This document shows positions 34,096 to 45,675 of a stretch of 64,000 nt of DNA, in pieces. The DNA is from Nocardia cyriacigeorgica. Lineage in GTDB: Bacteria; Actinomycetota; Actinomycetes; Mycobacteriales; Mycobacteriaceae. The stretch covers positions 496,001-560,000 of the forward strand of contig NZ_VBUT01000002.1 in the NCBI RefSeq assembly GCF_005863245.1, written 5' to 3'. A model generated the notes under the pieces. That model saw only the letters and a program-made list of their open reading frames with translations. It searched no databases and had not been told where the DNA came from. The position numbers were made by a program, and so were the translations under genes. Position 1 is the stretch's first letter. Each line of letters opens with the position of its first letter.

Positions 34096-35799
34096 GTGGC
34101 CGGTGCGGCCCGCACGCCCGCTACACTCGTCCCGAACGCGCGAGCGGTCAGTTACGCGATTTGTCACATTTCGAGAAGGTTCGGAGTAGGCGCCATCGAT
34201 ACCGGTCAGTTGATCGCGGAGCATTACCGCCTGGTCGAGCGGATTGGTAGCGGCGGCACAGGCGTAGTTTGGCGTGCCATCGACGAGCGCTTGCAGCGAT
34301 CGGTCGCGGTCAAGCAGATCCACATCAAACCCAGTCTGCCCGAGGCGGAACGCGATGTGCTGCGGCAACGGGCCATCCGGGAAGCGCGCAACGCCGCGCG
34401 GTTCCAGCATCCGAACGCGATCGTCGTCTTCGACATCACCGAACACAACGGCGACCCGTGCCTGGTGATGGAATACCTGAAATCGCGCAGCCTCGCGCAG
34501 GTGCTCTCGGCGCAGGGCGCGGTGCCGTTGAACCAGGTCGCGCGCATCGGTGAACAGGTCGCCTCGGCGCTGATCGCGGCGCATCAGGCCGGAATCGTGC
34601 ACCGCGACGTCAAACCCGGCAATGTGCTGCTCGACGACCACGGCACCGTGAAGATCACCGACTTCGGCATCTCCCGCGCCGCAGGCGATGTGACGCTCAC
34701 CGAAACCGGCCTGATCTGCGGTACCGCCGCCTATCTCGCGCCGGAGGTGGCGCGCGGCGCCGACCCGACACCCGCCGCCGATGTTTTCGCCCTCGGCGCC
34801 ACCCTCTTTCACGCCCTCGAAGGCGAACCGCCTTACGGCGCAAGCTCGAATCCGCTGGCGGTGCTGTACGCGGCGGCCAACGGTCAGGTCAGCGAGCCGC
34901 GCAATGCCGGTCCCGCAACCGATTTCCTGCTCCAGCTGCTGAGCCCGCAGCCCGAGGACCGCCCGACCATGCGGATGGCGCGCGATCAGCTCGCGGCCTT
35001 CGCCGACGCCGGTGAGGACGCGGTGCCCGCCGGATTCGTCCCGGCCAGTGAGGCATACGGGCGGCGCAACGGCGACGGCGCCACCGAAGTGGTCGCCACC
35101 CGCGCCCTGCGTTCGCGGGCCGCGGCCGCGGGGCCGGCCACCGAACGTCAGCCCGCGCCGCGGCGCAGTTCGGTCGCGGTGGATACCGCCGCGCATCGTC
35201 CGGTGGCGCCCGCCCGCGAGCATCCCGACACCGCGGCCCATCCGCGCACCACCACCCAGCCACGCACCACCTCACCGGCCGCGGGCAAACGGCGCGCCGT
35301 GCTCATCGGCGCACTCGTGGGTGCGGTCGTTGCGGTGTCGGCGCTGCTGGTGAGCGCGTTCAACAGTGCCGACGACAACTCCTCGCCGCAGGCCTCGGCC
35401 TCGTCGGCGGCCACCGCGCCCTCCGGCGACGCGAGCACCTCGGCGGCGGTGCCGCTGCTCGGGCAGACGCCGAGCGTCGGCGGCAAGGTCACCGATATCG
35501 GTGCCGCAGGGCAGCTGGTGGAGCGGTTCTACAGCGATCCGGAGAGCTCCTGGTCGCTGCTGACGCCCGCCGCCCAGAAGGTCTACACCGACCAGCAGGG
35601 CTTCCGGCAGTACTGGAGCGCCGACGACCGCACCATCCAGAGCTTCGGCCGCATCTACGCCCCCAACGGCGTCAACTCCGACGGCTCGGTCGACATGCGC
35701 GTCACCGGACTCACCTACGGCGGGCAGAGCAAGAACCCCGACCTGCGCATCATCGACGCGGGTGGGGGACGGTTGCTGATCGACAGCGACACCCGGTAG
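34096..35799 (+). CDS. PknB-type membrane Ser/Thr protein kinase
   Basis: Eukaryotic-like kinase of up to 567 residues. The kinase domain has the glycine loop RIGSGGTGVVW (G51 onward), catalytic lysine in SVAVKQI, HRDVKPGNVLL (D171) and DFG. The activation segment TLTETGLICGTAAYLAPE has phosphorylatable Thr residues. An Ala/Pro/Thr-rich juxtamembrane region leads to one transmembrane helix (about 401-423). The 140-residue outer domain resembles the NTF2-like or small extracellular parts of other actinobacterial kinases. The start is uncertain: GTG 34096 is the nearest standard codon, but GGAG at 34185-34188 before an ATC at 34195 suggests a non-standard start. Confidence 0.85.
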   Translation: MAGAARTPATLVPNARAVSYAICHISRRFGVGAIDTGQLIAEHYRLVERIGSGGTGVVWRAIDERLQRSVAVKQIHIKPSLPEAERDVLRQRAIREARNAARFQHPNAIVVFDITEHNGDPCLVMEYLKSRSLAQVLSAQGAVPLNQVARIGEQVASALIAAHQAGIVHRDVKPGNVLLDDHGTVKITDFGISRAAGDVTLTETGLICGTAAYLAPEVARGADPTPAADVFALGATLFHALEGEPPYGASSNPLAVLYAAANGQVSEPRNAGPATDFLLQLLSPQPEDRPTMRMARDQLAAFADAGEDAVPAGFVPASEAYGRRNGDGATEVVATRALRSRAAAAGPATERQPAPRRSSVAVDTAAHRPVAPAREHPDTAAHPRTTTQPRTTSPAAGKRRAVLIGALVGAVVAVSALLVSAFNSADDNSSPQASASSAATAPSGDASTSAAVPLLGQTPSVGGKVTDIGAAGQLVERFYSDPESSWSLLTPAAQKVYTDQQGFRQYWSADDRTIQSFGRIYAPNGVNSDGSVDMRVTGLTYGGQSKNPDLRIIDAGGGRLLIDSDTR

Positions 35800-35814
35800 G
35801 GAGGTCGCACCTCC
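35800..35814 (+). terminator. short hairpin after the kinase gene
   Basis: GGAGGT-CGC-ACCTCC immediately after the kinase stop codon. It forms a 6-bp stem without a U run; a possible terminator. Confidence 0.45.
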
Positions 35815-35999
35815 GGCGCGCCGCGTCGGCGCAGTGTGCCCGCGTAACCCCTTCGGTGGATGGCTGCCCGTCGACAGTCAGGCCCGTTGGGTTCGTCACG
35901 CACTTCCCGTGGCACGGCGTGAGCCTGCGGAACCCGCTCGACGGACCGGAAACCCGCTCAGCGCCCGCGCAACCCTTCCGCCGCCCGGTCTCGCGGGGA

Positions 36000-36005
36000 T
36001 AGGCT
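36000..36005 (+). promoter_or_regulatory. -10 box of likely leaderless promoter
   Basis: TAGGCT, seven bases before the ATG at 36013. Confidence 0.55.
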
Positions 36006-36012
36006 CGCGCGC

Positions 36013-36612
36013 ATGAGTATTCGGGGGATGGTCGCTGCGGAGCGTGCGCAGCTGATCGAGATGCGGGATCTGTCCGAGGCCGAATGGGAGACGCCGTCGC
36101 TGTGTGCGGGGTGGCGGGTGCGCGATGTGGCCGGGCATCTGATGTACGACACCTACTCGCCGCTCGCTTACGGGGCGGTGACGGCGAAGCGCCTGGGCTC
36201 GGTGGACAAGACCAACGACGCGATCGTCAGGGCGTCGGCGCGGCTGTCCACCGGCGAACTCGTGGACGCGCTCGAGCACCGGGCCGGTCGGCTGTCGCGA
36301 TTCGCGCCGCGGCTGCTGCTGGCCGACCTCATGGTGCATCAGCAGGACATGCGGCGCCCGCTCGGCCGCGTCCGCGACATCCCCGAGGAGCGGCTCGTCA
36401 TGCTCCTGAACCATCCCGACCCGTTCGCCAGGCCCGGTCGTCGCACCAAGGGCCTGCGATTCGTCGCCACCGACGTGTCGTGGTCCTCCGGTGACGGGCC
36501 GGAGGTGCGCGGTCCGGGCGAGGCGCTGGCACTGGCTATGGTCGGCCGCACCGCCGCCCTCGACGACCTCACCGGCGACGGGCTCGCCGAACTGCGCCGC
36601 CGCTGCGCCTGA
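36013..36612 (+). CDS. maleylpyruvate isomerase family (mycothiol-dependent DinB-like) protein
   Basis: A 199-residue protein of the MDMPI/DinB four-helix fold. Typical motifs are LSEAEWETPSLCAGWRVRDVAGHLMYD near the N-terminus and LLADLMVHQQDMRRPLG, holding histidines expected to bind the metal. Members use mycothiol, the main thiol of actinobacteria, in S-transfer or isomerisation reactions. The particular substrate is unknown. A GC-rich palindrome (36625-36638) follows and separates it from the his operon. Confidence 0.8.
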   Translation: MSIRGMVAAERAQLIEMRDLSEAEWETPSLCAGWRVRDVAGHLMYDTYSPLAYGAVTAKRLGSVDKTNDAIVRASARLSTGELVDALEHRAGRLSRFAPRLLLADLMVHQQDMRRPLGRVRDIPEERLVMLLNHPDPFARPGRRTKGLRFVATDVSWSSGDGPEVRGPGEALALAMVGRTAALDDLTGDGLAELRRRCA

Positions 36613-36624
36613 GCAGGCCGATAA

Positions 36625-36638
36625 GGCGCCCGGGCGCC
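36625..36638 (+). terminator. GC palindrome between the isomerase-like gene and hisD
   Basis: GGCGCCCGGGCGCC, fully self-complementary, 12 bp after the stop codon. Possible terminator. Confidence 0.4.
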
Positions 36639-36691
36639 CGCGCGCGCCCGCGCGTGGCAGACCGCACGCATAACCGGTGGCGTCCGCCCAT

Positions 36692-36697
36692 TAGGCT
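36692..36697 (+). promoter_or_regulatory. -10 box of the histidine operon promoter
   Basis: TAGGCT about 55 bp before hisD. The implied leader contains the hairpin CGCAAC-TTTCCC-GTTGCG (36704-36721) at its very 5' end. It has no run of His codons, so no attenuator is evident. Confidence 0.5.
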
Positions 36698-36751
36698 GGT
36701 AGACGCAACTTTCCCGTTGCGAACCCGCTGGAGACAAGGATCGACACCGAT

Positions 36752-39862
<3,111 letters not shown>

Positions 39863-39866
<4 letters not shown>

Positions 39867-40495
39867 CAACCTCGGTGGTGTTGCTGGATTACGGCTCCGG
39901 CAATCTGCATTCGGCCGAACGCGCGCTGGTGCGGGCCGGCGCCCAGGTGGAGGTGACCGCCGACCCGAAGGCCGCACTGGCCGCCGACGGCCTGGTGGTG
40001 CCCGGCGTCGGCGCGTTCGCGGCCTGCATGGCCGGGCTGCGCGCGGTGCGCGGGGAACGCATCATCGGCCAGCGCCTGGCCGGAGGACGGCCGGTGCTCG
40101 GCATCTGCGTCGGCATGCAGATCATGTTCGACCGCGGCGTGGAGTTCGATGTGGAGACCGAGGGCTGCGGCGAATGGCCCGGCACGGTCGCCCGCCTCGA
40201 CGCCCCCGTGCTCCCGCATATGGGCTGGAACACCGTCGAGGCTCCCGCCGACAGCGTGCTGTTCGCCGGCATGGACGCCGACACCCGCTTCTACTTCGTG
40301 CACTCCTACGCTGCCCAGCAGTGGGACCTGCCGCCGGGCGATCACATCGCCGCACCCAAGCTGACGTGGGCCGAACACGGGACCAAGTTCCTCGCCGCGG
40401 TGGAGAACGGCGCGTTGTCGGCGACGCAGTTCCATCCGGAGAAGTCCGGGGATGCGGGGGCGCATCTGCTGCGGAACTGGGTGCAGTCGCTGTAG
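39863..40495 (+). CDS. hisH: imidazole glycerol phosphate synthase, glutaminase subunit
   Basis: Class I glutamine amidotransferase that feeds ammonia to HisF, 210 residues. It has the nucleophile in [13 protein letters not shown] and the His-Glu pair in [27 protein letters not shown] and [14 protein letters not shown] are typical. It is the last gene of hisDCBH; its partner hisF lies 5 kb further on because a two-component block intervenes. Confidence 0.95.
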
Positions 40496-40758
40496 GTCGA
40501 CGGGGGACCGACCGGTTCTTGATGCGGTCGGCGATCCCGCGGTCCCGGTCCTCGGCGGTCCTCGAGCGTCCACTGTGGATGGCGGGTAGCGGCGGGTGCG
40601 CCATGGCCTCGACAGCCGAGCCCCCGTCGAGTTCTGGCGGCGGTCCTCGGATATGTCGGCGATGATGCCAGGCTCGCGGGCGCGCGGTGGCGCCATAGGG
40701 ACCAGAGTCGGGGACAACCCTGAGCCGGGCGCGGGGAATCCCAGGGGCGCTCCCGGAT

Positions 40759-40778
40759 TCGGTTGCCCGGCCAACCGA
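40759..40778. promoter_or_regulatory. inverted repeat TCGGTTG-N6-CAACCGA
   Basis: Perfect 7-bp arms, ending two bases before a TAGCGT -10 box (40781-40786). The position is that of a repressor or activator site for the membrane-protein gene at 40794. Confidence 0.6.
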
Positions 40779-40780
40779 TC

Positions 40781-40786
40781 TAGCGT
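40781..40786 (+). promoter_or_regulatory. -10 box of likely leaderless promoter
   Basis: TAGCGT, seven bases before the ATG at 40794. Confidence 0.5.
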
Positions 40787-40793
40787 GAGTGCC

Positions 40794-41321
40794 ATGAGGC
40801 CCGTCACAGCAGCGTCGGCCATGATCGGGGCGTACGCGGTCGTCGCGAGTTTCGCGTTCGCGACCACCGTGGTCGAGACAGTCCTGTTGTACCCGAACAT
40901 CTTTCGTGATGTGCCGCAGTCGCTGGCGCAGACCGAGGAGTTCATGAGTGTCGTCGCCGTCGGCGACGTGATGCGGCCGATGGGCGGCGTACTGACCCTG
41001 ACGGCACTGATCGCGTGCGCCGTCGCGGTGCGCTACCGCCTCGCCCGCGGCTGGATGGTCGCGTCGCTGGCATCGCTGATCAGCGGGCAGTTCCTGCTGT
41101 CGGTGCTGTACCAGTGGCCGCGGGCGTCGATCCTGTTCGACGACCGCGACCAGCACACCCTCGCCGAGATCGAGCAGGCGGCGACGGAATTCCTGATCGG
41201 GCAGGGCTTCCGGATCCTCGCGGCCGGAATCACCGCGGTCTGTGCGGTCGTCGCGGCACTGCTGTGCTACCGGGCGCGGGTGCTCGCTACGGCAGCCGAC
41301 GACATCGTGGCCGCGCTGTAA
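40794..41321 (+). CDS. small membrane protein of unknown function
   Basis: A 175-residue protein with four hydrophobic segments (about 8-28, 55-76, 83-104 and 137-160). It lacks a recognisable motif; the pattern is like DUF1772/DoxX-sized membrane proteins. The start ATG 40794 is set by the TAGCGT box; an open frame runs further upstream. It is convergent with the DUF6223 gene. Its own palindrome suggests regulated expression. Confidence 0.65.
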   Translation: MRPVTAASAMIGAYAVVASFAFATTVVETVLLYPNIFRDVPQSLAQTEEFMSVVAVGDVMRPMGGVLTLTALIACAVAVRYRLARGWMVASLASLISGQFLLSVLYQWPRASILFDDRDQHTLAEIEQAATEFLIGQGFRILAAGITAVCAVVAALLCYRARVLATAADDIVAAL

Positions 41322-41490
41322 TCGATGCCGGGGCCGTGTCGCCCCTGCTGCCCGCGCCGGGGCCGTGTCGCTCCCGGTGCCGGTGCATGGGCCTGTGTCG
41401 CGGGTGCTGATTGCCACGCGAGGGACACCGCTCGCGCGGGTGTGCCCGCTATCCGACGCGAAGGGGCGGGTGCGCCACTGTGACGACCGA

Positions 41491-41985
41491 TCACGGCGCC
41501 GTGCCGGCAGCGGCCCGGGTGCGGGCAAGGGACACGCCGCCGAGCGCCGCGCCGATGAGACCGAGCGCGATGGCGATCCAGGCCCCGACGATGCCGTTGC
41601 CGGTGCCGGGACCGCCGTTCGCGGTGACGGCGAACCAGGCGCCCGCCGGCACGGCGATCGTTCCCGTCGTCAGTGCGACGGTGCCTGCTCGGTTCCCGGC
41701 CTTGCCGCGCCGTGCGCGGGCCAGCGCCAGGCTGCCCGCGATGACGCCGACCAACCCGACCAGCGCGGTCAGCGTGGGGCCCAGCCGCCCGGAGGTCATC
41801 CCGGTCGGCGCGGCGACGTGGTGTACCGCGGCCGCCGCGGGCGCGACAGCGAACACGGTGAACACCACGGCTGCCGCGGATACGAGCAGAGCTCGAACAG
41901 ACGTGAGTGGTGGCAGAGCGGGAGCCGACGTGGGTGCGGGCAGAGCGCGAGCTGACCTGAGTGCGGGCACAGTACGAACAGACAT
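41491..41985 (-). CDS. DUF6223-like membrane protein
   Basis: A 164-residue membrane protein with a long N-terminal extension. An Ala/Pro/Leu-rich stretch made of 27-bp tandem repeats (codons 5-31) precedes a signal-like helix (ALLVSAAAVVFTVFAVAPAAAA). Three hydrophobic segments follow (about 73-92, 105-120 and 131-152). The body resembles the DUF6223 family; function unknown. It is divergent from the histidine kinase gene across a 211-bp spacer with an 18-bp palindrome, so the two-component system may control it. Confidence 0.65.
   Translation of the reverse strand: MSVRTVPALRSARALPAPTSAPALPPLTSVRALLVSAAAVVFTVFAVAPAAAAVHHVAAPTGMTSGRLGPTLTALVGLVGVIAGSLALARARRGKAGNRAGTVALTTGTIAVPAGAWFAVTANGGPGTGNGIVGAWIAIALGLIGAALGGVSLARTRAAAGTAP
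41893..41973 (-). repeat. 27-bp tandem repeat in the DUF6223 gene
   Basis: Three imperfect 27-bp units plus a partial fourth, encoding TVPALRSAR, ALPAPTSAP, ALPPLTSVR and ALLV. They lie in the N-terminal extension before the hydrophobic segment. Confidence 0.75.
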
Positions 41986-42121
41986 GAGTGGCTCCTTCGA
42001 CGATCCTCGAGTTCCGATCATGCGTCTCGCCGCCACGGCCGAACATCGTGCGGGAGCAGGCAATTCACCATGCGCGAACGGCAGTAGGCGAGTACCGCGA
42101 GGGCGGTGCGGCGCCGATGAT

Positions 42122-42139
42122 CTACTGCGTCCGCAGTAG
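42122..42139. promoter_or_regulatory. palindrome CTACTGCG-TC-CGCAGTAG
   Basis: Perfect 8+2+8 inverted repeat in the divergent spacer between the DUF6223 gene and the histidine kinase gene. An additional half-site-like GCAGTAGG is at 42081-42088. Candidate binding site for the NarL-type regulator encoded at 43297. Confidence 0.7.
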
Positions 42140-42184
42140 TGCGGAATCACCCGAGTAGCGGATTTGCCGCCGCGCATGGCCCGC

Positions 42185-42190
42185 TAGGGT
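42185..42190 (+). promoter_or_regulatory. -10 box of leaderless histidine kinase promoter
   Basis: TAGGGT followed by six bases and the ATG at 42197; no ribosome binding site. Confidence 0.6.
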
Positions 42191-42196
42191 TCATCC

Positions 42197-43300
42197 ATGA
42201 CCAGGGGATTGCTGGGTGACGCGGTGATCGCCGCCGCGGTGGCGGTGATCCTGGTCGTCGGCGGGCTGTCCGGCCAGCAGCCCGGCGGCGCGCTCGTTCC
42301 GCTGGGCTATCTCTTGCTGGCGGGTAGCGGCCTGGCGCTGGCCGCGAGCCGGCGGTCGCCGGTGGCGGTGCTGGCCGTGACCGGGCTGTGCGCTCTCGGA
42401 TACCGCGCCATCGCCTTCGAGATACCCGCGGTGGCGTTCCTGTTCGCGGTCTACGCCGCGATGCGGGCCGGGCACCGCGCGCTCACCGTGGCCGCGTCGC
42501 TACTGCTGCTCATCGCGTTCCAGGTCGCGGCCCTGGTCGAGTTGCGCGATGTCGGCGCCGCGTTCGCGCAGGCCCGCGGCGCGCTCGAACTGGCCTGGCT
42601 GCTCGCGGCGGGCGCCGCCGGGGAAGCGTTGCGGCAAGCCGAGCGGCGCGCTGACGAGGCCGAACGCACCCGCGAGCAGGCCGCGCGCCGCCGCGCCGAC
42701 GAGGAGCGCCTGCACATCGCGCGCGAACTGCACGATTCGCTCACCCACCAGATCTCGGTCATCAAGGTGCAATCCGAGGCCGCGGTGCACGTCGCCCGCA
42801 AACACGGTGAGGACGTTCCGCAGGCACTGCTGGCGATCCGGGACGCGGGGCGGGAAGCGGCCAGGGAATTGCGGGCGACCCTCGAGGCGCTGCGCGATGA
42901 CGGCACAGCCCCGCCGCACGGTCTCGCCGAAGTGCCTGATCTGATATACAAGGCGCGCACGAGCGGACTGGTCGTGACGCTCACCGTCGACGGTGAACGC
43001 CACGACCTGCCCGCCGCGGTCGACCGGACCGGCTACCGGATCGTGCAGGAGTCGCTGACCAATGTCGCCCGCCATGCCGCCGCGGACACGGTGTCGGTGC
43101 GTATCGACTACCGGCCCGACGCCCTCGTCATCCGGGTCGATGACGACGGCACCGCGGTTCCCGGCAGCAGTCCGGTCCCCGGCGTCGGACTGCTCGGGAT
43201 GCGTGAACGAATCACCGCCCTCGGCGGACGCCTGCGCGCCGCGCCACGCGACGACGGCGGATTCTCCGTGTGCGCCGAACTCCCGGTGGAGCGACCATGA
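42197..43300 (+). CDS. DesK/NarX-type sensor histidine kinase
   Basis: A 367-residue kinase. The N-terminal 150 residues form several transmembrane helices (roughly 8-25, 36-50, 55-73, 80-95, 97-113 and 120-137). The HisKA_3 dimerisation motif HIARELHDSLTHQISVIKVQSEA carries the phospho-accepting histidine at 179. The HATPase domain follows (N-box VQESLTNVARHA, then VDDDGTAVPGSSPVPGVGLLGMRERI). The stimulus is probably membrane-related. The stop overlaps the ATG of the response regulator gene (ATGA), so the pair is certain. Confidence 0.93.
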   Translation: MTRGLLGDAVIAAAVAVILVVGGLSGQQPGGALVPLGYLLLAGSGLALAASRRSPVAVLAVTGLCALGYRAIAFEIPAVAFLFAVYAAMRAGHRALTVAASLLLLIAFQVAALVELRDVGAAFAQARGALELAWLLAAGAAGEALRQAERRADEAERTREQAARRRADEERLHIARELHDSLTHQISVIKVQSEAAVHVARKHGEDVPQALLAIRDAGREAARELRATLEALRDDGTAPPHGLAEVPDLIYKARTSGLVVTLTVDGERHDLPAAVDRTGYRIVQESLTNVARHAAADTVSVRIDYRPDALVIRVDDDGTAVPGSSPVPGVGLLGMRERITALGGRLRAAPRDDGGFSVCAELPVERP

Positions 43301-43971
43301 TCCGGGTCCTGCTGGTCGACGATCAGCCGCTCATCCGCAGCGGATTCCGTGCGCTGCTCGACCTCGAGGACGATATCGAGGTGGTCGCCGAGGCCGGCGA
43401 CGGGAGCGCGGGACTGGCGCTGGCTCGCCGGCATCGACCCGACATCGCGCTGATCGATATCCAGATGCCGGTCCTCGACGGCATCGAGGCGACCAGGCGC
43501 ATCGCGGCGGACCCGGAGCTGGCCGGGGTGCACGTCGTCATCCTGACCAACTACGGCCTCGACGAGTACGTCTTCCAGGCGTTGCGAGCCGGGGCCGCCG
43601 GATTCCTGGTCAAGGACATCGAACCAGAGGACTTCCTGCACGCGGTGCGGGTCGCCGCCCGCGGTGATGCGCTGCTGGCGCCCTCGATCACCCGACGATT
43701 GATCGACCGCTACGTGGCCGGCGGCCCGGTCCGGCCCGTCACCGCCGGGCTGGACGAACTGACCCAGCGAGAACGCGAAGCCGTCGTGCTTGTCGCACGG
43801 GGACTGTCCAATCAACAGATCGCCGAGCGCCTGGTGATCAGCCCGCTGACCGCGAAAACCCACATCAATCGGGCGATGATGAAACTGCGCGCCCGCGACC
43901 GCGCCCAGCTGGTGATCCTGGCCTACGAATCCGGCCTGGTCGCGCCGCACAGGGGGGACGGGCAAGGCTGA
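43297..43971 (+). CDS. NarL/LuxR-family response regulator
   Basis: A 224-residue regulator. The receiver domain (residues 1-120) has the phospho-acceptor D54 in ALIDIQMPVLDG, the acidic pair DD at 8-9 and the late FLVKD lysine. The C-terminal LuxR HTH (about 152-210) reads LTQREREAVVLVARGLSNQQIAERLVISPLTAKTHINRAM. It partners the kinase just upstream. Likely binding site: the palindrome at 42122-42139, which would make the system self-regulating and link it to the DUF6223 gene. Confidence 0.93.
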   Translation: MIRVLLVDDQPLIRSGFRALLDLEDDIEVVAEAGDGSAGLALARRHRPDIALIDIQMPVLDGIEATRRIAADPELAGVHVVILTNYGLDEYVFQALRAGAAGFLVKDIEPEDFLHAVRVAARGDALLAPSITRRLIDRYVAGGPVRPVTAGLDELTQREREAVVLVARGLSNQQIAERLVISPLTAKTHINRAMMKLRARDRAQLVILAYESGLVAPHRGDGQG

Positions 43972-44073
43972 CTCCGGCTCCGGGCCGCGCGACCCGGATT
44001 CGACGCGGGCAGCGCAGCGCCACACGGGCATCGTCACCGCAGGCCCGGGGCATGGTTGCCGGAGGTGAGCTAC

Positions 44074-44079
44074 TAGGCT
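44074..44079 (+). promoter_or_regulatory. -10 box upstream of hisA
   Basis: TAGGCT, seven bases before the GTG at 44087. It gives the hisA-impA-hisF segment its own leaderless promoter after the interruption. Confidence 0.6.
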
Positions 44080-44086
44080 GTACGGA

Positions 44087-44818
44087 GTGAGTCTTGTGCT
44101 GCTGCCCGCCGTCGATGTCGCCAATGGAGAGGCCGTGCGCCTGGTACAGGGGGAGGCCGGGAGCGAGACCAGCTACGGTTCGCCCCGTGAGGCTGCGCTC
44201 GCCTGGCAGGACGCCGGCGCCGAATGGGTGCATCTGGTGGATCTGGACGCGGCCTTCGGACGCGGCTCCAATCGGGAACTGCTGGCCGAGGTGGTCGGCG
44301 AACTCGATGTGAAGGTGGAGCTGTCCGGCGGCATCCGCGACGACGAATCGCTGAAGGCCGCGATGGCCACCGGCTGCGCGCGAGTCAACCTCGGCACCGC
44401 CGCGCTGGAAGACCCGGTGTGGTGTGCTCGCGCGATCGCCGAATACGGCGAGCGGGTCGCGGTCGGGCTGGATGTGCGGATCATCGACGGTGAGTACCGG
44501 CTGCGCGGGCGCGGCTGGGTCAGCGACGGCGGCGACCTGTGGGAGGTGCTCGAGCGGCTGGAACGCGACGGCTGCTCGCGCTACGTCGTCACCGATGTCA
44601 CCAAGGACGGCACGCTGACCGGCCCCAACCTGGATCTGCTGCGCGAGGTGTGCGCCGCCACCGACGCCCCGGTCATCGCCTCCGGCGGGGTGTCGACCAT
44701 CGATGATCTGATCGCTATCGCCGAGCTGGTGCCGGACGGGGTGGAGGGCTCGATCGTCGGCAAGGCGCTCTACGCGGGCCGGTTCACGCTGCCCGAGGCG
44801 CTCGCCGCGGTGCGCTGA
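44087..44818 (+). CDS. priA: phosphoribosyl isomerase A (HisA/PriA, probably dual HisA/TrpF)
   Basis: TIM-barrel isomerase of 243 residues. In actinobacteria such as Streptomyces and Mycobacterium the PriA form isomerises both ProFAR (histidine) and PRA (tryptophan). [54 protein letters not shown] is the PriA-type N-terminus; the second half-barrel aspartate is in [16 protein letters not shown]. No trpF gene accompanies trpCBA at 58-61 kb, which supports the dual role. It starts from a GTG behind its own TAGGCT box and is followed 10 bp later by impA. Confidence 0.93.
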   Translation: MSLVLLPAVDVANGEAVRLVQGEAGSETSYGSPREAALAWQDAGAEWVHLVDLDAAFGRGSNRELLAEVVGELDVKVELSGGIRDDESLKAAMATGCARVNLGTAALEDPVWCARAIAEYGERVAVGLDVRIIDGEYRLRGRGWVSDGGDLWEVLERLERDGCSRYVVTDVTKDGTLTGPNLDLLREVCAATDAPVIASGGVSTIDDLIAIAELVPDGVEGSIVGKALYAGRFTLPEALAAVR

Positions 44819-44828
44819 CCCCACCGAC

Positions 44829-45671
44829 ATGACCGTCCCGAATCCCGATCCCGCCACACTGCTGCCCATCGCCGCCGAGGTGCTCGACGCGGCCGCGGTG
44901 CGTTTCGTCGACGGCCTCGGCGCGCCGAGCGCGGTCGACAAGGGCCACAACGATTTCGCCACCGAACTCGATCTGGAACTGGAACGCACCATCTCCGCGC
45001 GGCTGCATCAGCTCACCGGAATCGAGGTGCACGGCGAGGAATTCGGTGGCCCGCAGCTGACCAGCGGCACCGCGTGGGTGCTCGACCCCATCGACGGCAC
45101 CTTCAATTACTCGTCCGGGCATCCGCTCTCGGGCATGCTGCTGGCGCTGGTCCGGGACGGGGAACCGGTGCTGGGCCTGACCTGGCTGCCGGTGCTCGGG
45201 CGCCGCTACGCCGCCGTCGTCGGCGGCCCGGTGCTGCTCGACGGCGTGCCGCTGCCGCCGCTGCCGACCGGAACCCTGGCCGAGGCGATGATCGGTTTCG
45301 GCGCGTTCAACCTCGATTCGCGCGGGCGCATCCCCGGCCGCTTCCGGTTCGATCTGCTCGGCGCGCTGAGCAGGCTGTCGTCGCGGGTGCGGATGCACGG
45401 CTCCACCGGCATCGACCTGGCCTTCACCGCCTCCGGTGCGCTGGGCGGGGCCATCGTGTTCGGTCATCACCCGTGGGACAACGCGGCCGGGGTGGCGCTG
45501 GTGCGCGCGGCCGGGGGAGTGGTGACCGATCTGGCCGGTGAACCGTGGCATATCGAATCGGGTTCGGTGCTGGCCGCCGCGCCGGGCGTGCACAGCGAAC
45601 TGCTGGAGATGATCGGTTCGGTGTCGGCGGACAAAGACATCGCCGCGGCCGGTCCCGGCCGAGAAGGATGA
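44829..45671 (+). CDS. impA: inositol monophosphatase family phosphatase (ImpA-like)
   Basis: Mg-dependent phosphatase of 280 residues. Metal motifs are VHGEEFGG (the Glu), [12 protein letters not shown] (the DPIDGT box) and [18 protein letters not shown] (the WD box). It sits between hisA and hisF exactly as impA does in M. tuberculosis. It could act as histidinol-phosphatase or as inositol-phosphatase; a dedicated histidinol-phosphatase is not otherwise visible in this window, so the former is an attractive inference. It is co-transcribed with hisA and hisF by spacing. Confidence 0.9.
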   Translation: MTVPNPDPATLLPIAAEVLDAAAVRFVDGLGAPSAVDKGHNDFATELDLELERTISARLHQLTGIEVHGEEFGGPQLTSGTAWVLDPIDGTFNYSSGHPLSGMLLALVRDGEPVLGLTWLPVLGRRYAAVVGGPVLLDGVPLPPLPTGTLAEAMIGFGAFNLDSRGRIPGRFRFDLLGALSRLSSRVRMHGSTGIDLAFTASGALGGAIVFGHHPWDNAAGVALVRAAGGVVTDLAGEPWHIESGSVLAAAPGVHSELLEMIGSVSADKDIAAAGPGREG

Positions 45672-45675
45672 GGCC

